From Rhynchosporium graminicola (lineage: Eukaryota > Ascomycota > Leotiomycetes > Helotiales > Ploettnerulaceae), in assembly GCA_900074885.1 (NCBI GenBank), contig FJUW01000020.1, positions 20,359 through 84,358 of the forward strand: a stretch of 64,000 nt of DNA, in the 5' to 3' direction. Below the pieces are notes generated by a model. It did not search any database and was not told the origin of the DNA. It was given only the letters and a program-made list of their open reading frames with translations. The translations under genes and the position numbers were made by a program. This document shows positions 45,701-59,776 of this stretch, piece after piece. Each line of letters opens with the position of its first letter. The stretch's first letter is position 1.

Positions 45701-48490
45701 TAGATTATTAATATAAAAGTAAATATATATTAAGTAATAATTCTTCTAGAATAATTTTATAATCGTATAAGCGATATAGTAGAAGAATATTAGAATCCCG
45801 CTTAGAAAAAGCTTCCTTAAGAGTATAATATTATTCTAGTAGCTTTTTAGCTATAAGTCGTTTAGTATTAGGATCCTTAGGAGAATTACTATTTAGATAA
45901 TCTTATAAGAGGTAGTTTATCTTATAGATACTAATAAAGAATAATTTAGAGCTTTTATATTTTATATTAAAATAAAAAGCTATAGTATTAATTTAGTAAA
46001 TTAGAACTAGTTTCTAGATCCTTAGAAGTTAAGAGAAGTACTTATAATAGAGTTTCAGCGTAAGTATTTTTCTTAATGAATTCGGAGTAGGAAAGGGTTC
46101 GGATTCCTTAATAGTAAGTAGAAATAAGTTAAATAATAAAGATAATATATTAATATATTATATTATTACTATTTAGTATAATCGCTATTAGTCTAGCTAG
46201 TTTATAGCTAAGTCCCGCGTATTAGCGTTAATTTAATAAGATTAATTAATACTAAGTTTATAAAGTAATAAAGTTATAATTATCTTCTTATTATATTAAA
46301 AGGTAGCTAGATAGTATTCCGGCTATAGAAGCTTATAGTAGAGCGTATCTAGCTTAACTTGAAATTATTATATCTATTTAATACTAATAATTATATCTTA
46401 TTATCCTAAATTAAAGAGAATAAAAGGGTAATTATAAATACGCTTATTATTAATAGAAAAGTATAAATATATAAAATAAGTAATATAAGTTCTAATAGAT
46501 TATTAGAACTTATATATTAGAATAGAATAAGGTAATAGCTCGATTTTAATACTAAGAGCTCTTAATAGTTATCCGGTAAGAGTACGATTAATAAATAGAT
46601 AACTATTCGCTCTAGTATCGATTAAGCTACTTATAAAGACTCTTAGCTTATTTATATTAACTATAATCGAGTATATAAATTACTTACTTCTTATTAAGGA
46701 ATTAAGGTCTAAATTAGAGAGATTATACTTATATAGACCTAGGAAAGAGTTTTTACTTAAGCCTTATTATTTCTCTTTAATATTAGTCCAGATTCGGAGA
46801 GTATATCTTCTATTATTTCCTTAGTTACTTAATCCTCTTTCGGAAATTTATTAATTAATTAAACCTTAAGTAAATTAGGGTAATCTAGCTTAATATAATC
46901 GAGCTATCTATAATCGTAATACCTAGAGGGTTCTCCGGTCGAGGTAGTAAGGCGTTTTAGCGCAGAAGAAGTACTAGACTATACTAGGGTAGAGGTACGT
47001 ATATATAGTACGAGAGTAGTTTATCGAGGGGCTAAGCTTAAGGACTAGTAAAAAGTAGAACTAGTAGAAGTCGTAATAATAATAGTAAGCTTATAGTACT
47101 ATACTAAGGTAATAGCTTTCTTAGGATAGGTATATTCTGAGTTATAGTAATATTTAGTATTAAAAGAAAATAAGGATCTAACTATAGAAGCGTAATCCTT
47201 ATTCTATATTAGTTTAATAATAAGAATTAAAGCGTATAAAGATAGTATAATCTTATCTTATATATAGAAGAACTACTTCTTCCTTTTAATTTTACTTTAG
47301 ATAATAGCGCTTTGAAATCAACTACGAAACTTAGCGAAGATCTCGCGTATATAGCTAAGTTATTATATTTCTAAGTAGTAAAAAGCGTTATAATAATTAT
47401 CTTCTTCTAAACTAATAAGGAAGTTTTCTTCTAATAAGAAGATTATTTCCTCGCTAGTCTTAAACTTATTAATAAGATACTAAGGCGTAAGATACTTTTT
47501 AGCTAATCTAGTAACTAGTCCCTATACGAGAACGCGCCGGGAGAAGTCTATAAGGTAATAGTTAGTATTTATAGCTAGCTAGTCTCGTATTAATACTCTC
47601 TATTAGAGGAAAGTAGAGTCCGACTTATTATCTAAAAGTAGGATCTTCTTAGTAAGATAAGACTTCCTAAGGTATAACTTTACTAATTTAGCGCTAGAGA
47701 AAGGAGATAGTTTATTAAGAATAATATCCTCTCTCTTAGTACTATATATTAGAATAGAGTTTATTAGCTTATTAAACTCTGCTATACGTAGAGATTATAG
47801 TATTAGTTCTAGTAAGAGAGTCGAAGATAAGTAAGAGACTCTTATAAGGAACTTATCTTATATAGAGATTAATCTATCTATAGTATCTTCTAGAGAGTTA
47901 TTCTTCTCCTTCTAGTCTACTAATTATTATAAGAGGGAATAGATCAGGTTCGAGTTACTTATAGTAGTAGGAGTACTTAGTAATTATACTTTTAGTGAAT
48001 TTCGCTTTTATTTTCCTTTCTCTCTTAGTTAGTACTTCTTTAATAAAGTATTAACGTTCTCTAAGGTAAGAGATATTTAGGGTAAGGAAAGGTATAATAG
48101 ATTAAGTTCGAAGGTAAAGTAAGAGAGGTCGCGTTAAGTCCTCTTAGAACTAGAGGGGTCTTTAGTTTATTAGTTAAGAGCTATTCTAGTAGCTTAAAAA
48201 GGAGTATATTAGGGCTATTTTAGTAGTAATATATAAAAGTTAAAGTTCCGGAGTATTTATTATACTTTCTTTAAAATCTATCTATAATTCCTTTATACTA
48301 AGGGAGTTATTAAAGGAGCGTTAGTAAAGACCTCCTCTATTATACTATTTATAATAAGCTAAATTAAACCCTAATTTATAGTTATCTAAGAGATCTCTAG
48401 TATCTTAGCTATATATAAGTAGTTATTGAATAACTAACTTAGTAATAAGATATTATAGTAAGCTATCTCTAGCTATCTTAATCTTTTTAT
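42800..48490 (-). pseudogene. Dead gag-pol of family 2 copy A
   Basis: Recognisable gag, protease, RT, RNase H, integrase and chromodomain in the order usual for chromoviruses, all interrupted by RIP stops. The RT YLDD-type motif lies near 45,255-45,290 (reverse). Confidence 0.85.
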
Positions 48491-48494
48491 TTAA

Positions 48495-48762
48495 TATAAT
48501 AATATAAGACTTAAGGTAGTATATAAGTAAGAATAAATAAGTAGAGAGGCTAAGAGCGATCTTATATAGTTTACTACGAAAGAAATAAAAAGATAAGGAA
48601 GGAAGAAGAAGAGAGATAGAGTATAAGGTACCTTATATATATATACTAGTACTAGTCTAATACTATACCGGGTCGGATACTAGTTCTACCGGGATACTTA
48701 TGAACTTAGGCCCTATTATCTATCCTTCTTCTCATATGATATTCAGGTGAGCTATCGTTATA
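48495..48762 (-). repeat. Family 2 LTR (5' LTR of copy A)
   Basis: A 268-bp LTR, right partner of 40987-41254, followed by TSD cttac (48763-48767). Confidence 0.93.
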
Positions 48763-51263
48763 CTTACTCCCTCTTATAATATATTCCTGAAACCGATTAT
48801 CTTAAGCTCTAATAATAGTAAGAAGATAGCTATATAGTATAATATAAATTTACAATAGTACCCGAAAAATCCTAGCGCTTTCTCTAGTTAAGATAAGGTT
48901 CTTAGAAATTCCTAAGATTATACTACTTCTATCTTCTCTTCTAGGGTATTTAGCTCTAGTCTAGAGATCTTATATCCTAGTGCCTTAATAGATAGCTAAG
49001 CGAAGTAGTATTTTCCTAGAGCTAGTATAACTCTAGTATCCTCTAGTAAGGTAAGCGCTAGATCTAGGTCCTTTATATATTATTCTAGGGTAGCAGAAAA
49101 GATAACTACGTCGTCGATATAAACGATAACGAATTTCTAAAGGTATTAGCGAAATAGATTCTCTATACGTACTTAGAAGAATACTAGGGTTATCGCTAGA
49201 CTTATCGTTACGATAATAAGTATTTCATATCCCTTATGCGAGGTGACTAATACTATCTTCTATTAGTCTACTAGCTCTAAAGGTTATTAGAAGAAGGATT
49301 TAGTAAGGTCGATACTAGAGAAAATCGTTACTCTACTTATAGCAGATAAGATATCATTAGCCTTAAGTAATAGATATATATTAAGTATTAACTTTATATT
49401 AACTTTTCTAAGATTAACTATAACTCTTAGCTTTCTATTTCTATAGATAATAAATACTAGAGCCGAAGCTAGGGAAGGTTATCCGAGGGATACTAGTACT
49501 AAGGAGCTATCAGCCCTTATTAGATCTAAGATTTTATCTATCTCTACCTTATCTCTTTAGGATTATAGGAATAATACTCTTTTCAAGTTATTAATCTCGA
49601 CGCCTTCCTTAAATAATATAAGTATATTAATTCTATTATTAAACCGTCTGAGTTCGTAGCGGAATAGGAATATATACTAACGAAGAATATCCTGAATCTT
49701 AACTTTAATATCTAGTCTAAAAGCGTTTAATATATCCGGTTCTGCTATATCTTCGGGAAGAGGTCTGATTAAAAACAGGGTACCGGCTAAGTACCTCCCT
49801 TCTAGCTCCTCCTCTACGAAGGGTTATCCGTCGTAAATACTAGCTAGGTTTAGTAGTACTAGATAGTCTTTGATTTTAAGTATATATTATTCGAGCACCC
49901 CTAATATCTATCTACGTCGTAGATAGATAAGTATCCTCCTCAGATTAGCGAATAGAATAGATATAAGGAGGCTTATAGTAATAGCGTTAACTATCGAACT
50001 GAATTTACTAAGTGATATATCGACTTAAGGATAAGGATATACTATATACCTATCTTAATATTTAGGTAGTAAGCGGTATATAATAAGTAAATTAATTCCC
50101 TCCTCTAGTTATACTACTACTATCTGCAGAAAGTAGATATTAGTACGCTTCAGGGCAGAATCTATAGTCTTCGCTACTTTAGTTATCTTAAGGAGTATAT
50201 AGTTATTACTATCTCCTACTTATAGATAATATAGCTTCCCTAATAACCCTTATCTAAAGTTAAGTTTATTTTCCGAGAAAAAGTTAAGCTTAAGAAGAAT
50301 TCCTCTTAGTATCTTTAGTATAATATAATAGTAGTACGTAAGAAACTATAGAAGTCCCTTACCGGAGATTATCCTATATAAGATAGCTATCTCGATATAA
50401 TCAGAAATAGTAAGACCTGAACTTATACTAGAAAGACTAACTTGTAAGCTATCTATCCTATGTTAAGTCCTTACGAAAAGGAAGTACTACGCTAGACTCG
50501 GCTCGTCGATTAACCTAATAGGCGAAATAGTATTAGTAATAGCTTCTATCGGAAAGTTATCCTTACTTAATATTTAGATTCTAGTATACGTATTAGCTAT
50601 AAAAGAAGTATTATTTAGAAGAATAGATATCTCGTCCTTCGACTTCTAAGGTTATAAGTCCGGGGTCTTTATAGTATAAGGATAAGAGATTAATACGTCT
50701 CCTTCCGGGGCAATAAGTAAGATTATAGCAGAAGGGTTCTTAACTAGAATAAAGTCCTTCTCTTCTGCGTCTTCATAAGAAGGGGATATATAAGTAGGTA
50801 TAATAAGTAAGGATAATAGTTTCTTAGTTTAGATTTAATTTATATTTTTTATATATTTCGTTAAGGATAGCGCTAAAGAAAGCTTATTAAAAACTAATAA
50901 TATTACTAAAATAAGGTTTAAGTAAGAATAAAGCTACGAGAGGACCTCCCTTAGGTCTCGCGATAAGCCTTTCCCGAGTCCGCGGGCAGGGAAGGACTTA
51001 AGGTTTCGGGCGATTCGTTATCTTCTAAGTCGTAGTCTCGGTTAGGCTAATATATGAAATTATCGTTAGAATAGTTTAATATAATAAGTAGTTATAGATA
51101 GTATATATCGTACCTATTAAAGGTTCTAGTTATTAGTAGATACTAAAGAGAGTACTAGAGCTAGTTTATTATTATAAGTACTTAAGGTTAGTACTAGTAT
51201 AGCGGCTAGTTCTGATAGGGTTATCTTCTATTACGCCAGGTAGTTAATACGGAGGCTAGTACT
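48763..51263 (-). mobile_element. Family 3 chromovirus, central part (RT and upstream)
   Basis: Minus strand. RT carries an undamaged FVIVYIDDVVIF motif at 49101-49133: its GAC-GAC codons contain no CpA or TpG and so escaped RIP. Downstream FGYYCKFI-type block near 48,870. Upstream sequence (about 49,900-51,250) should be protease and gag but is too degraded to name exactly. A short GC-rich run lies at about 50,940-51,010. Bounded at right by family 2 copy B with TSD gtact (51259-51263). Confidence 0.8.
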
Positions 51264-51531
51264 TATAACGATAGCTCACCTGAATATCATATAAGAAGAA
51301 GGATAGATAATAGGGCCTAAGTTTATAAGTATCCCGGTAGAACTAGTATCCGACCCGGTATAGTATCGGACTAGTACTAGTATATATATATAAGATATCT
51401 TATACTCTATCTCTCTTCTTCTTCCTTTCTTATCTTTTTGTTTCCTTTATATTAGACTATATAAGATCGCTTTTAGCCTCTCTACTTATTTATTCTTACT
51501 TATATATTACTTTAAGTCTTATATTATTATA
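51264..51531 (+). repeat. Family 2 LTR (5' LTR of copy B)
   Basis: A 268-bp LTR followed by ttaaataaaaagattaag. This sequence also follows the LTR in the other copies, so it should be the primer-binding region, but RIP prevents naming the tRNA. Confidence 0.93.
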
Positions 51532-51559
51532 TTAAATAAAAAGATTAAGATAACTAGAG

Positions 51560-54500
51560 ATAACTTATTATAATATCTTATTACTAAGTTAGTTATTCGA
51601 TAACTACTCGTATATAGCTAAGATACTAGAGATCTCTTAGATAACTATAAATTAGAGTTTAATTTAGCTTATTATAAATAGTATAATAAAGGAGGTTTTT
51701 GCTAACGCTCTTTTAATAACTCCTTTAGTATAAAGGAATTATAGATAGATTTTAAAGAAAGTATAATAAATACCTCGGAACTTTAACTTCTATATATTAC
51801 TACTGAAATAGTTCTAATATACCTCTTTTTAAGCTACTGGAATAGCTCCTAACTAATAAACTAGAGACTTCTCTAGTTCTAGAGAGACCTAATACGACTC
51901 CCTCTACTCTACCTCTGAACTTAATCTATTATACCTTTCCTTACTTTAAATATCTCTTACCCTAAAGAATATTAATACTTTATTAAGGAAATACTAACTA
52001 AGAGAGAAAGGAAAATAAAAGCGAAATTCATTAGGAATATAATTACTAAGTACTCCTATTACTATAAGTGACTCGAACCTGATCTATTCCTTCTTATAAT
52101 AATTAGTAGACTAAGAGGAGAAGAATAACTCTCTAGAAGATACTATAGATAAACTAATCTCTATATAAGATAAGTTCTTTATAAGAGTCTCTCGCTTATC
52201 TTCGACTCTCTTACTAGAACTAATATTATAATTTCCGCGTATAATAGAGTTTAATAAGCTAATAAACTCTATTCTAATATATAGCACTAAGAGAGAGGAT
52301 ATTATTCCTAATAAACTATCTCCCTCTCTCGGCGCCGAATTAGTAAAGTTATACTCTAGGAAGTCTTATCTTATTAAGAAGATCTTACTCTTAGATAATA
52401 AGTTAGACTCTACTTTCCTTTAATAGAAAGTATTAATACGAGATTAGCTAGCTATAAATACTAACTATTACTTTATAGACTTCTCCTAGCGCGTTCTCGT
52501 ATAAGGACTAGTTACTAGATTAGCTAAGGAGTATCTTACGCTTTAGTACTTTACTAATAAGTTTAAGACTAGTAAGGAAATAATCTCCTTATTAGAAAAG
52601 AACTTCCTTACTAGTTTAGAAGAAAATAAGTATTATAATACTTTCTATCGCTTAGAAATATAATAACCTAGCTATATACGCGAGACTTTCGTCGAGTTTC
52701 GTAATTGATTTTAAAGCGCTTTTATCTAAAGTAAAATTAAAAGGAAAGAGTAGTTCTTTTATATATAAGATAAGATTATATTATTCTTACGCGCTTTAAC
52801 TCTTATTATTAAACTAATATAGAATAAGGACTACGCTTCTATAGTTAGATCTTTACTTTCTTTTAATACTAAATATTACTATAACTCAGAATATATCTAT
52901 CCCGAGAAAGCTACTACTCCGGTATAATACTATAAGCTTACTATTACTACTATAACCTCTACTAGTTCTACTCCTTACTAATCCCTAAGCTTAGCCCCTC
53001 GATAAACTACTCCTATACTATATATACGTACTTCTACCTTAGTATAATCTAGTACTCCTTCCGCGCTAAAACGCCTTACTACCTCGACCGGAGAACTCCT
53101 TAAGTATTATAGTTATAAATAGCTTAGTTATATTAAGCTAGATTATCTTAACTTACTTAAGGTTTAATTAATTAACGAATTTCCGAAAGAGGTTTAAGTA
53201 ACTAAGAAAGTAATAGAAAATATACTTTCCGAATCTGGACTAATACTAGAGAGAAATAATAAAGCTTAAGTAAAAACTCTTTCTTAAGTCTATATAAGTA
53301 TAATCTCTTTAATCTAAACTTTAACTCCCTAATAGGAGATAAGTAATTTATATACCTAACTATAGTTAATATAAATAAGCTAAGAGTCTCTATAAGTAGC
53401 TTAATTAATACTAGAGCGAATAGTTATCTATTTATTAATCGTACTCTTACTAAACGATTATTAGAGGCCCTTAGTATTAAAATCAAGCTATTACCTTATT
53501 CTATTCTAATACGTAAGTTCTAATAGTCTATTAGAACTTATATTACTTATTTTATATATTTATACTTTTCTATTAATAGTAAGCGTATTTATAATTACTC
53601 TTTTATTCTCCTCGATTTAGGATAATAAGATATAATTATTAGTATTAAATAGATATAACGATTTCAAGTTAAGCTAAATACGCTCTACTATAAGCTTCTA
53701 TAGCCGGAATACTATCTAGCTACTTTCTAATATAATAAGAAGATAATTATAACTCTATTATCTTATAAACTTAGTATTAATTAATCTTACTAAATTAATA
53801 CTAATACGCGGGACTTAGCTATAAACTAGCTAGATTAATAGCGATTATACTAAATAGTAGTAATATAATATATTAATATATTATCTTTACTATTTGACTT
53901 ATTTCTGCTTATTACTAAGGAATCCGAACTCTTTCCCGCTCCGAATTCATCGAGAAAAGTACTTGCGCCGAAACTCTATTATAAGTATTTCTCTTAACTT
54001 CCGAGGATCTAGAAACTAGTTCCGATTTACTAAATTAGTATTATAGCTTTTTATTTTAATATAAAATATAAAAGCTCTGAATTATTCTTTATTAGTATCT
54101 ACGAGATAGACTACTTCTTATAAGACTATCTAAATAGCGATTCTCCTAAGGATTCCGATACTAAATAACTCGTAGCTGAAAAGCTATTAGAATAGTACTA
54201 TACTCTTAAGGAAGCCTTTTCTAAGTAGGATTCTAATATTCTTCTATTATATTACTTATATAATTATAAAATTATTCTAAAAGAATTATTACTTAATATA
54301 TATTCGCTTTTATATTAGTAATCTATAGACGAACTATAAGTAACTAAGGAGTACTTTATAAAGAACTTAAATAAGAGATTTATCGAATCTAGCTAAAGTC
54401 CCTTTATATTACTTATACTATTTATTAAGAAAGCTAATAGAGGATTACGCTTTTATATTAACTATTATAAGCTTAATATAATTACTTGAAAGGATTCTTA

Positions 54501-57500
54501 CTTAATACTTAAGATTAATAAGCTTTTAACTTATATATCTAAAGTAATAATCTTTACTAAACTAAATATCTAAGTAGTATTTAACTATATCTATATAGAC
54601 CCCGAATCTGAGAAGTATATTATCTTCCGAACCTGCTTTAGATCTTATAAATATAAAGTACTACTTTTTAAGCTCTATAATAGACTTAGTATATACTAGC
54701 GATATATAAATAATATACTACTAGACTACTTAGATAATTTCTATATAGCTTACTTAGATAAGATTCTTATATACTCAGAAACGCTATAGGAATATAAGAA
54801 ATATATTAAATTAGTATTATAATACTTAATAGATACTAGACTCTAAATAGATATTAAGAAAAGCGAATTCTATATTACTCGGACTAAATACCTTAGATAT
54901 ATTATTATTAATAATAGAATCGAGCTAGATCCTAAGAAAGTAGTACTATTAGTAAACTAAAAGTACTCCGAAATAGTAATAGCTATAAAATCCTTCTTAG
55001 GATTCTATAAGTTCTACTATTAATTTATTCAGAATTTTAGCTTTATTACTAAACCTCTCTTAATACTTACTTAGCTTATAGTACTATAGAATTTCACTAA
55101 CGATTATAAGAAGTCCTTTAACGATTTATATTAATAGCTACTATTAGTATAGAAACTATATTATTTCGACCCTGAATTATAAACTAAACTAGAAACTAAT
55201 ACTTCTAATAATATAATAGCTAGAGTTATCTCCTAATTATATAAAGATAACTAGTAGTATTTAATTAGATTCTACTTCTATATTCTTAATAGATATAAAC
55301 TAAACTAAGAGATCTATAATAAGGAGCTATATATTATTATTAAGTCTTTCCGGAAATAGAGACCGGAACTTATATCTCTATAACGTTATACTAGCGTATA
55401 TATAGACTATCGATCCTTAGAATACTTTATAATTACTAAGGTCATAACTAGTAAATAAGCTAGATAGATAGAATTCCTTTCCGAATAAAACTTTTAAATT
55501 ATATATACGCTTAGTAAAGATAACGCTAAAGCTAATATCCTTAGCTATAGAGAATAAGATCTAAAGATATAAGAATAATAGAAATAAGATAATAGATCTC
55601 GGGTTTTATTACCTTTAGACTACTTAGACCTTAGGATTAACGCGGAACTAGCTAAGTATTATATTAATTAAATTAGTTATATATACTTAATATCGCTAAG
55701 GACTAATATACTATCGGAACTTATATATAACTCTTTTGATTTAATCGAGAAACTATACTAATTTAACTAAGAATAATTCTCTAAGGAATAAAATATATTA
55801 AGAGATAGCTATACTATTAATAATAGTTTACTACTTTATAACGATTATCTATACGTATAACGCTATATCTTACTATATACTTATTTAATTAGCGAAATCT
55901 ATAATTAAGTTTCTTCCGCTTATCTAAACGCTTATAAAAACCGCCGAAATAATTTCTACTTATTATTACTAGAAAGGACTTATATCAGACGTGAAATAGT
56001 ATACTTATAATTACTGCTCTTATTAGTACTCTTATCCGAAATAGATAAAATAATAAGGATTCTTCTACTTATTACTAGTATCTAGCTACTTTATATAGTA
56101 CTTAGCTATAGATTTTAAGGACTTCTTGCCTAATAACTAAGGATTTAATAAGATATTAGTATTTATCGACCGCTTAAGGAAAGACTCTATATTAATATTA
56201 TACTATTATAATATCGATACTTATAAGATAGCGATATTATTTATCTAATAGATATATCGTTTCGGATATACTCTTAAGTTAATTATATCCGACTAAGGAG
56301 CTTAGCTAGTCTTATCCTTCTAGTAAGAGTTTTACTATATAATTAGAGTTAAGANTACTTAGACCTTAGGATTAACGCGGAACTAGCTAAGTATTATATT
56401 AATTAAATTAGTTATATATACTTAATATCGCTAAGGACTAATATACTATCGGAACTTATATATAACTCTTTTGATTTAATCGAGAAACTATACTAATTTA
56501 ACTAAGAATAATTCTCTAAGGAATAAAATATATTAAGAGATAGCTATACTATTAATAATAGTTTACTACTTTATAACGATTATCTATACGTATAACGCTA
56601 TATCTTACTATATACTTATTTAATTAGCGAAATCTATAATTAAGTTTCTTCCGCTTATCTAAACGCTTATAAAAACCGCCGAAATAATTTCTACTTATTA
56701 TTACTAGAAAGGACTTATATCAGACGTGAAATAGTATACTTATAATTACTGCTCTTATTAGTACTCTTATCCGAAATAGATAAAATAATAAGGATTCTTC
56801 TACTTATTACTAGTATCTAGCTACTTTATATAGTACTTAGCTATAGATTTTAAGGACTTCTTGCCTAATAACTAAGGATTTAATAAGATATTAGTATTTA
56901 TCGACCGCTTAAGGAAAGACTCTATATTAATATTATACTATTATAATATCGATACTTATAAGATAGCGATATTATTTATCTAATAGATATATCGTTTCGG
57001 ATATACTCTTAAGTTAATTATATCCGACTAAGGAGCTTAGCTAGTCTTATCCTTCTAGTAAGAGTTTTACTATATAATTAGAGTTAAGATTAAGCTCTCT
57101 ACCTCTTTCTACTAGTAAACTAATAGATAAATAGAGATTATAAATTAGTATATTAATTAATACCTTAGATCTTTTATTAATTACTACTAGAGTAACTAGA
57201 GTAAACTACTACTAATAATAAACCGCGCCTAAGTAACTCTGCCTTACGATTCTATTAGTATAGCGTTATATACCCTTAAATATAGTATACTACTATAGAA
57301 TAGCTAGAACTAGAAGTAACTTACCGGATCGATATTATAAGAGAAGCTTAACTATACTAATACTAAATCCCTAGCTAAACGTATTAAATCCGCTATCGAG
57401 GTTATAAAAGCTAATATACTAGCTACTTAGTATAAGATAAGCGCTATAACTGACCCGAAACAGCGTAATATCGACTAGGAAGTTAGAGATAAGGTATTTC

Positions 57501-58052
57501 TCTCTATAAGGAACCTTAAGAATTACTAGCTAAATAAGAAGCTATCTAGTCTCTAGGTAGGACTATACTAAGTCTTAGCTAAGATCGGATACTCTTATAA
57601 GCTAGATTTACTCCTAGGATCTTCTATTTATAATATATTCGCTCTTAAATTACTTTTTAAGGACTTAGGCGACTTATTATTAAGCTAGGAGTTATAAAAC
57701 CTACTCTCGGAGGTTATTACTACTTAAGAAGAGTAGGAGTTATAAGATATACTTACTATATAGCTCCTAAGAGGTAATCTAAAGTATTAAGTTAGCTAGC
57801 TAAGCTATAACCCGGACTTAACTTAGTATAACGCTTCTAACCTAATAAGTACTCTATATAAGCTTAGAGACTTCTATACTACTAACTTAAGTAAACCTAG
57901 ACCTTCACGTAAACTAGATTAGTAGATTAAGGCTTAGGAAGATAGAATAGATAACTATAGTTACTTAGAGGATAATAAGCTATTATAATTACTAATATTA
58001 GAATTTATTACTAAGGATAATCCCCCGATTATACTCTATAATAATACTATAT
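51560..58052 (+). pseudogene. Dead gag-pol of family 2 copy B
   Basis: Same domain order as copy A in forward orientation. No long open frame survives. The zinc-knuckle, HHCC and DDE positions can be located, but Cys and His codons have become Tyr, so the protein would be inactive even without the stops. Confidence 0.85.
55621..57089. repeat. 734-bp exact direct duplication joined by one N (probable assembly artefact)
   Basis: 55621-56354 is repeated as 56356-57089, with an N at 56355. It falls in the integrase region. Sister copy A has the sequence once. Confidence 0.9.
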
Positions 58053-59480
58053 CTAAAACTCTACTTCTTTAATTACTTCTACTTTACTAGCTTTCTCTTT
58101 TAAGTTCTCCGAAGCTCTTAGTAATTCTAGAATATCTAGAATCGGAACTATTATATCTAACTCCTTACCTAAATCTACTAATATAGCTCTAGTAGTAGAT
58201 TAAGTATAATAGCTAATCCTATAAGGTTTCTTCTTTAGAGAAAGTCTAAGAGTATCTAGATCTAACGCTATCTCTAAACTAGAAAGTAAATTCCTCTTTC
58301 CCTTAGTATTAGATATTATAGCTTTAAATATAGCTTTCTTTATAAACTCCTATATAATATTATTTAACTTTTTCGTCTGCTTTAATACTATTTATACTAT
58401 TAACTTAGACTTTACCGAATCTATTATTAAAAGATCTAGATCTTATATTATATTAGTATCGTATTAGTATCTAAGGATTTAAGATCTTAACTTATTACTT
58501 TAATAAACTCTAACTTCTTAAATACTTTCTCTATAGAATACTTTAAAGCTTAAGTCTCTGCTAATTATATAGTAGTAATCTCTAACGTAATAATAGAAGT
58601 AGCAGATTTCTTAAAATAATAAATCCGATTAATCGCCTTATAAGTAGCTATAATACCGCCCTAATTTAGCTCCGCGTTCTTAGTTTCGCTACTAGGAAGT
58701 AACTCGGATAAAATAGTATACTCTATATTAATATAGTCGAGTAATTATAACGCGTTAGTATATATACTTACGTTTAGGTTCAAGTAACCTATAAGCTCGT
58801 AACTGCTCTTTAATACTAAATAATACTTATAAAGCTTAGAGTTAAGCTTATTAAATAAGTATAAGAGTTCTAAAATAGGAGTATTATTATATTTTATCTT
58901 AAGGAAAGCGCGAATATACCGCAGGTAATATATATAATACGCCGCTGAAAGAGTACCGGCAGGAACTAGTAAAAGCACTATAGGAGTTAGTATTATAGAT
59001 TTATGAAACCCTTATACTATACTTAAAGACTATCTCTAAAACTAAAATAGGAAACTTACTTATATTAAGAGAAGAGTTAATTAGGTCGATTAATATATAA
59101 GATTATAGTAGACTACTATAGTAATTAGTAATAATACTTACTCTAGAAGCTATATTATAATCTAAGGAGAATAAACTTATAAGTTAAAGTAGTTATCGTA
59201 ATTGAAAAGCAAAAGCTCTAATATTAATAAACCCCTTCCTTTATATACCTTACGCCTTACTTAAACTCGACTCCTACTGCAAATAGATAAAGTAAATACC
59301 GCTTACCGCCCGATTTAGAAGCTACGACTAATATAGTACTATTATAGTAACGTAACTAGTTAGAACTTAATAAAGAATTTACTACTACTAAAGAGCGGCT
59401 AGCGCTTATTACGCGAATATCGACGAAAATAGTTATAATAAAGACTAATTCAAATATAAACTATAACCTTCCGAGCTTAG
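58053..59480 (-). pseudogene. Antisense coding region of family 2 copy B (77-codon stretch open)
   Basis: Minus-strand reading between chromodomain and 3' LTR. The largest open part is 58745-58978 (77 codons), rich in Leu and Tyr and with no Cys, His, Gln or Trp. The frame ends at TAG 58053-58055, tail to tail with pol. The equivalent regions are 5446-6880 (-) and 41,275-42,710 (+). I do not recognise the protein. Confidence 0.5.
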
Positions 59481-59508
59481 GGTTAAGCTCTTCTTAAGGA
59501 GGGAGTAA

Positions 59509-59776
59509 TATAAAAATAGCTAACATGAATATCATATAAGAAGAAGGATAGATAATAGGGCCTAAGTTCATAGGTATCCCGGCAGAACTAGTATCCGACC
59601 CGGTATAGTATCGAACTAGTACCGGTATATATATATAAAGTGCCTTGCACTCTATCTCTCTTCTTCTTCCTTCCTTATCTTTTTGTTTCCTTCGTACTAG
59701 ACTATATAAGATCGCTCTTAGCCTCCCTACTTATTTATTCTTACTTATATACCGCCTTGAGTCTTGTGTCGTTATA
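59509..59776 (+). repeat. Family 2 LTR (3' LTR of copy B)
   Basis: A 268-bp LTR with less RIP in its 3' third (gccttgcactc, gagtcttgtgtcg retained). TSD gtact follows. Confidence 0.93.

Larger units (their letters stand above)
40987..48762 (-). mobile_element. Family 2 chromovirus, complete copy A (7776 bp)
   Basis: Both 268-bp LTRs are present (3' LTR 40987-41254, 5' LTR 48495-48762) with a perfect 5-bp target duplication cttac on each side. Internal order, reading right to left: gag (about 46,660-48,490), zinc knuckle and protease (about 46,550-46,900), RT (about 45,000-45,700), RNase H (about 44,700-44,980), integrase (about 43,050-44,650), chromodomain (about 42,830-43,020), antisense region 41,275-42,710, purine tract (reads ttacccccctcctaag, 41255-41270). 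No N or false duplication here, so it is the best length reference for the family. It is inserted in the RNase H region of family 3. Confidence 0.95.
51264..59776 (+). mobile_element. Family 2 chromovirus, complete copy B
   Basis: 5' LTR 51264-51531, 3' LTR 59509-59776, TSD gtact (51259-51263 and 59777-59781). Gag about 51,560-53,270, ending in a zinc knuckle near 53,100-53,150 whose Cys/His positions read Tyr. Protease about 53,380-53,470. RT about 54,370-55,000 with YLDKILIYS at 54751-54777. RNase H about 55,190-55,450, integrase about 55,830-57,620, chromodomain about 57,728-57,905, antisense region 58,053-59,480, purine tract about 59,494-59,508. The raw length of 8513 bp includes a 735-bp false duplication; the corrected 7778 bp agrees with copy A (7776). 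Confidence 0.95.

Noticed and set aside
51541..51720. Conserved sequence after the family 2 LTR as a named tRNA primer-binding site
   Set aside because: ttaaataaaaagattaag is conserved among copies but too altered by RIP to match to a tRNA. Self-priming is also possible in this group.
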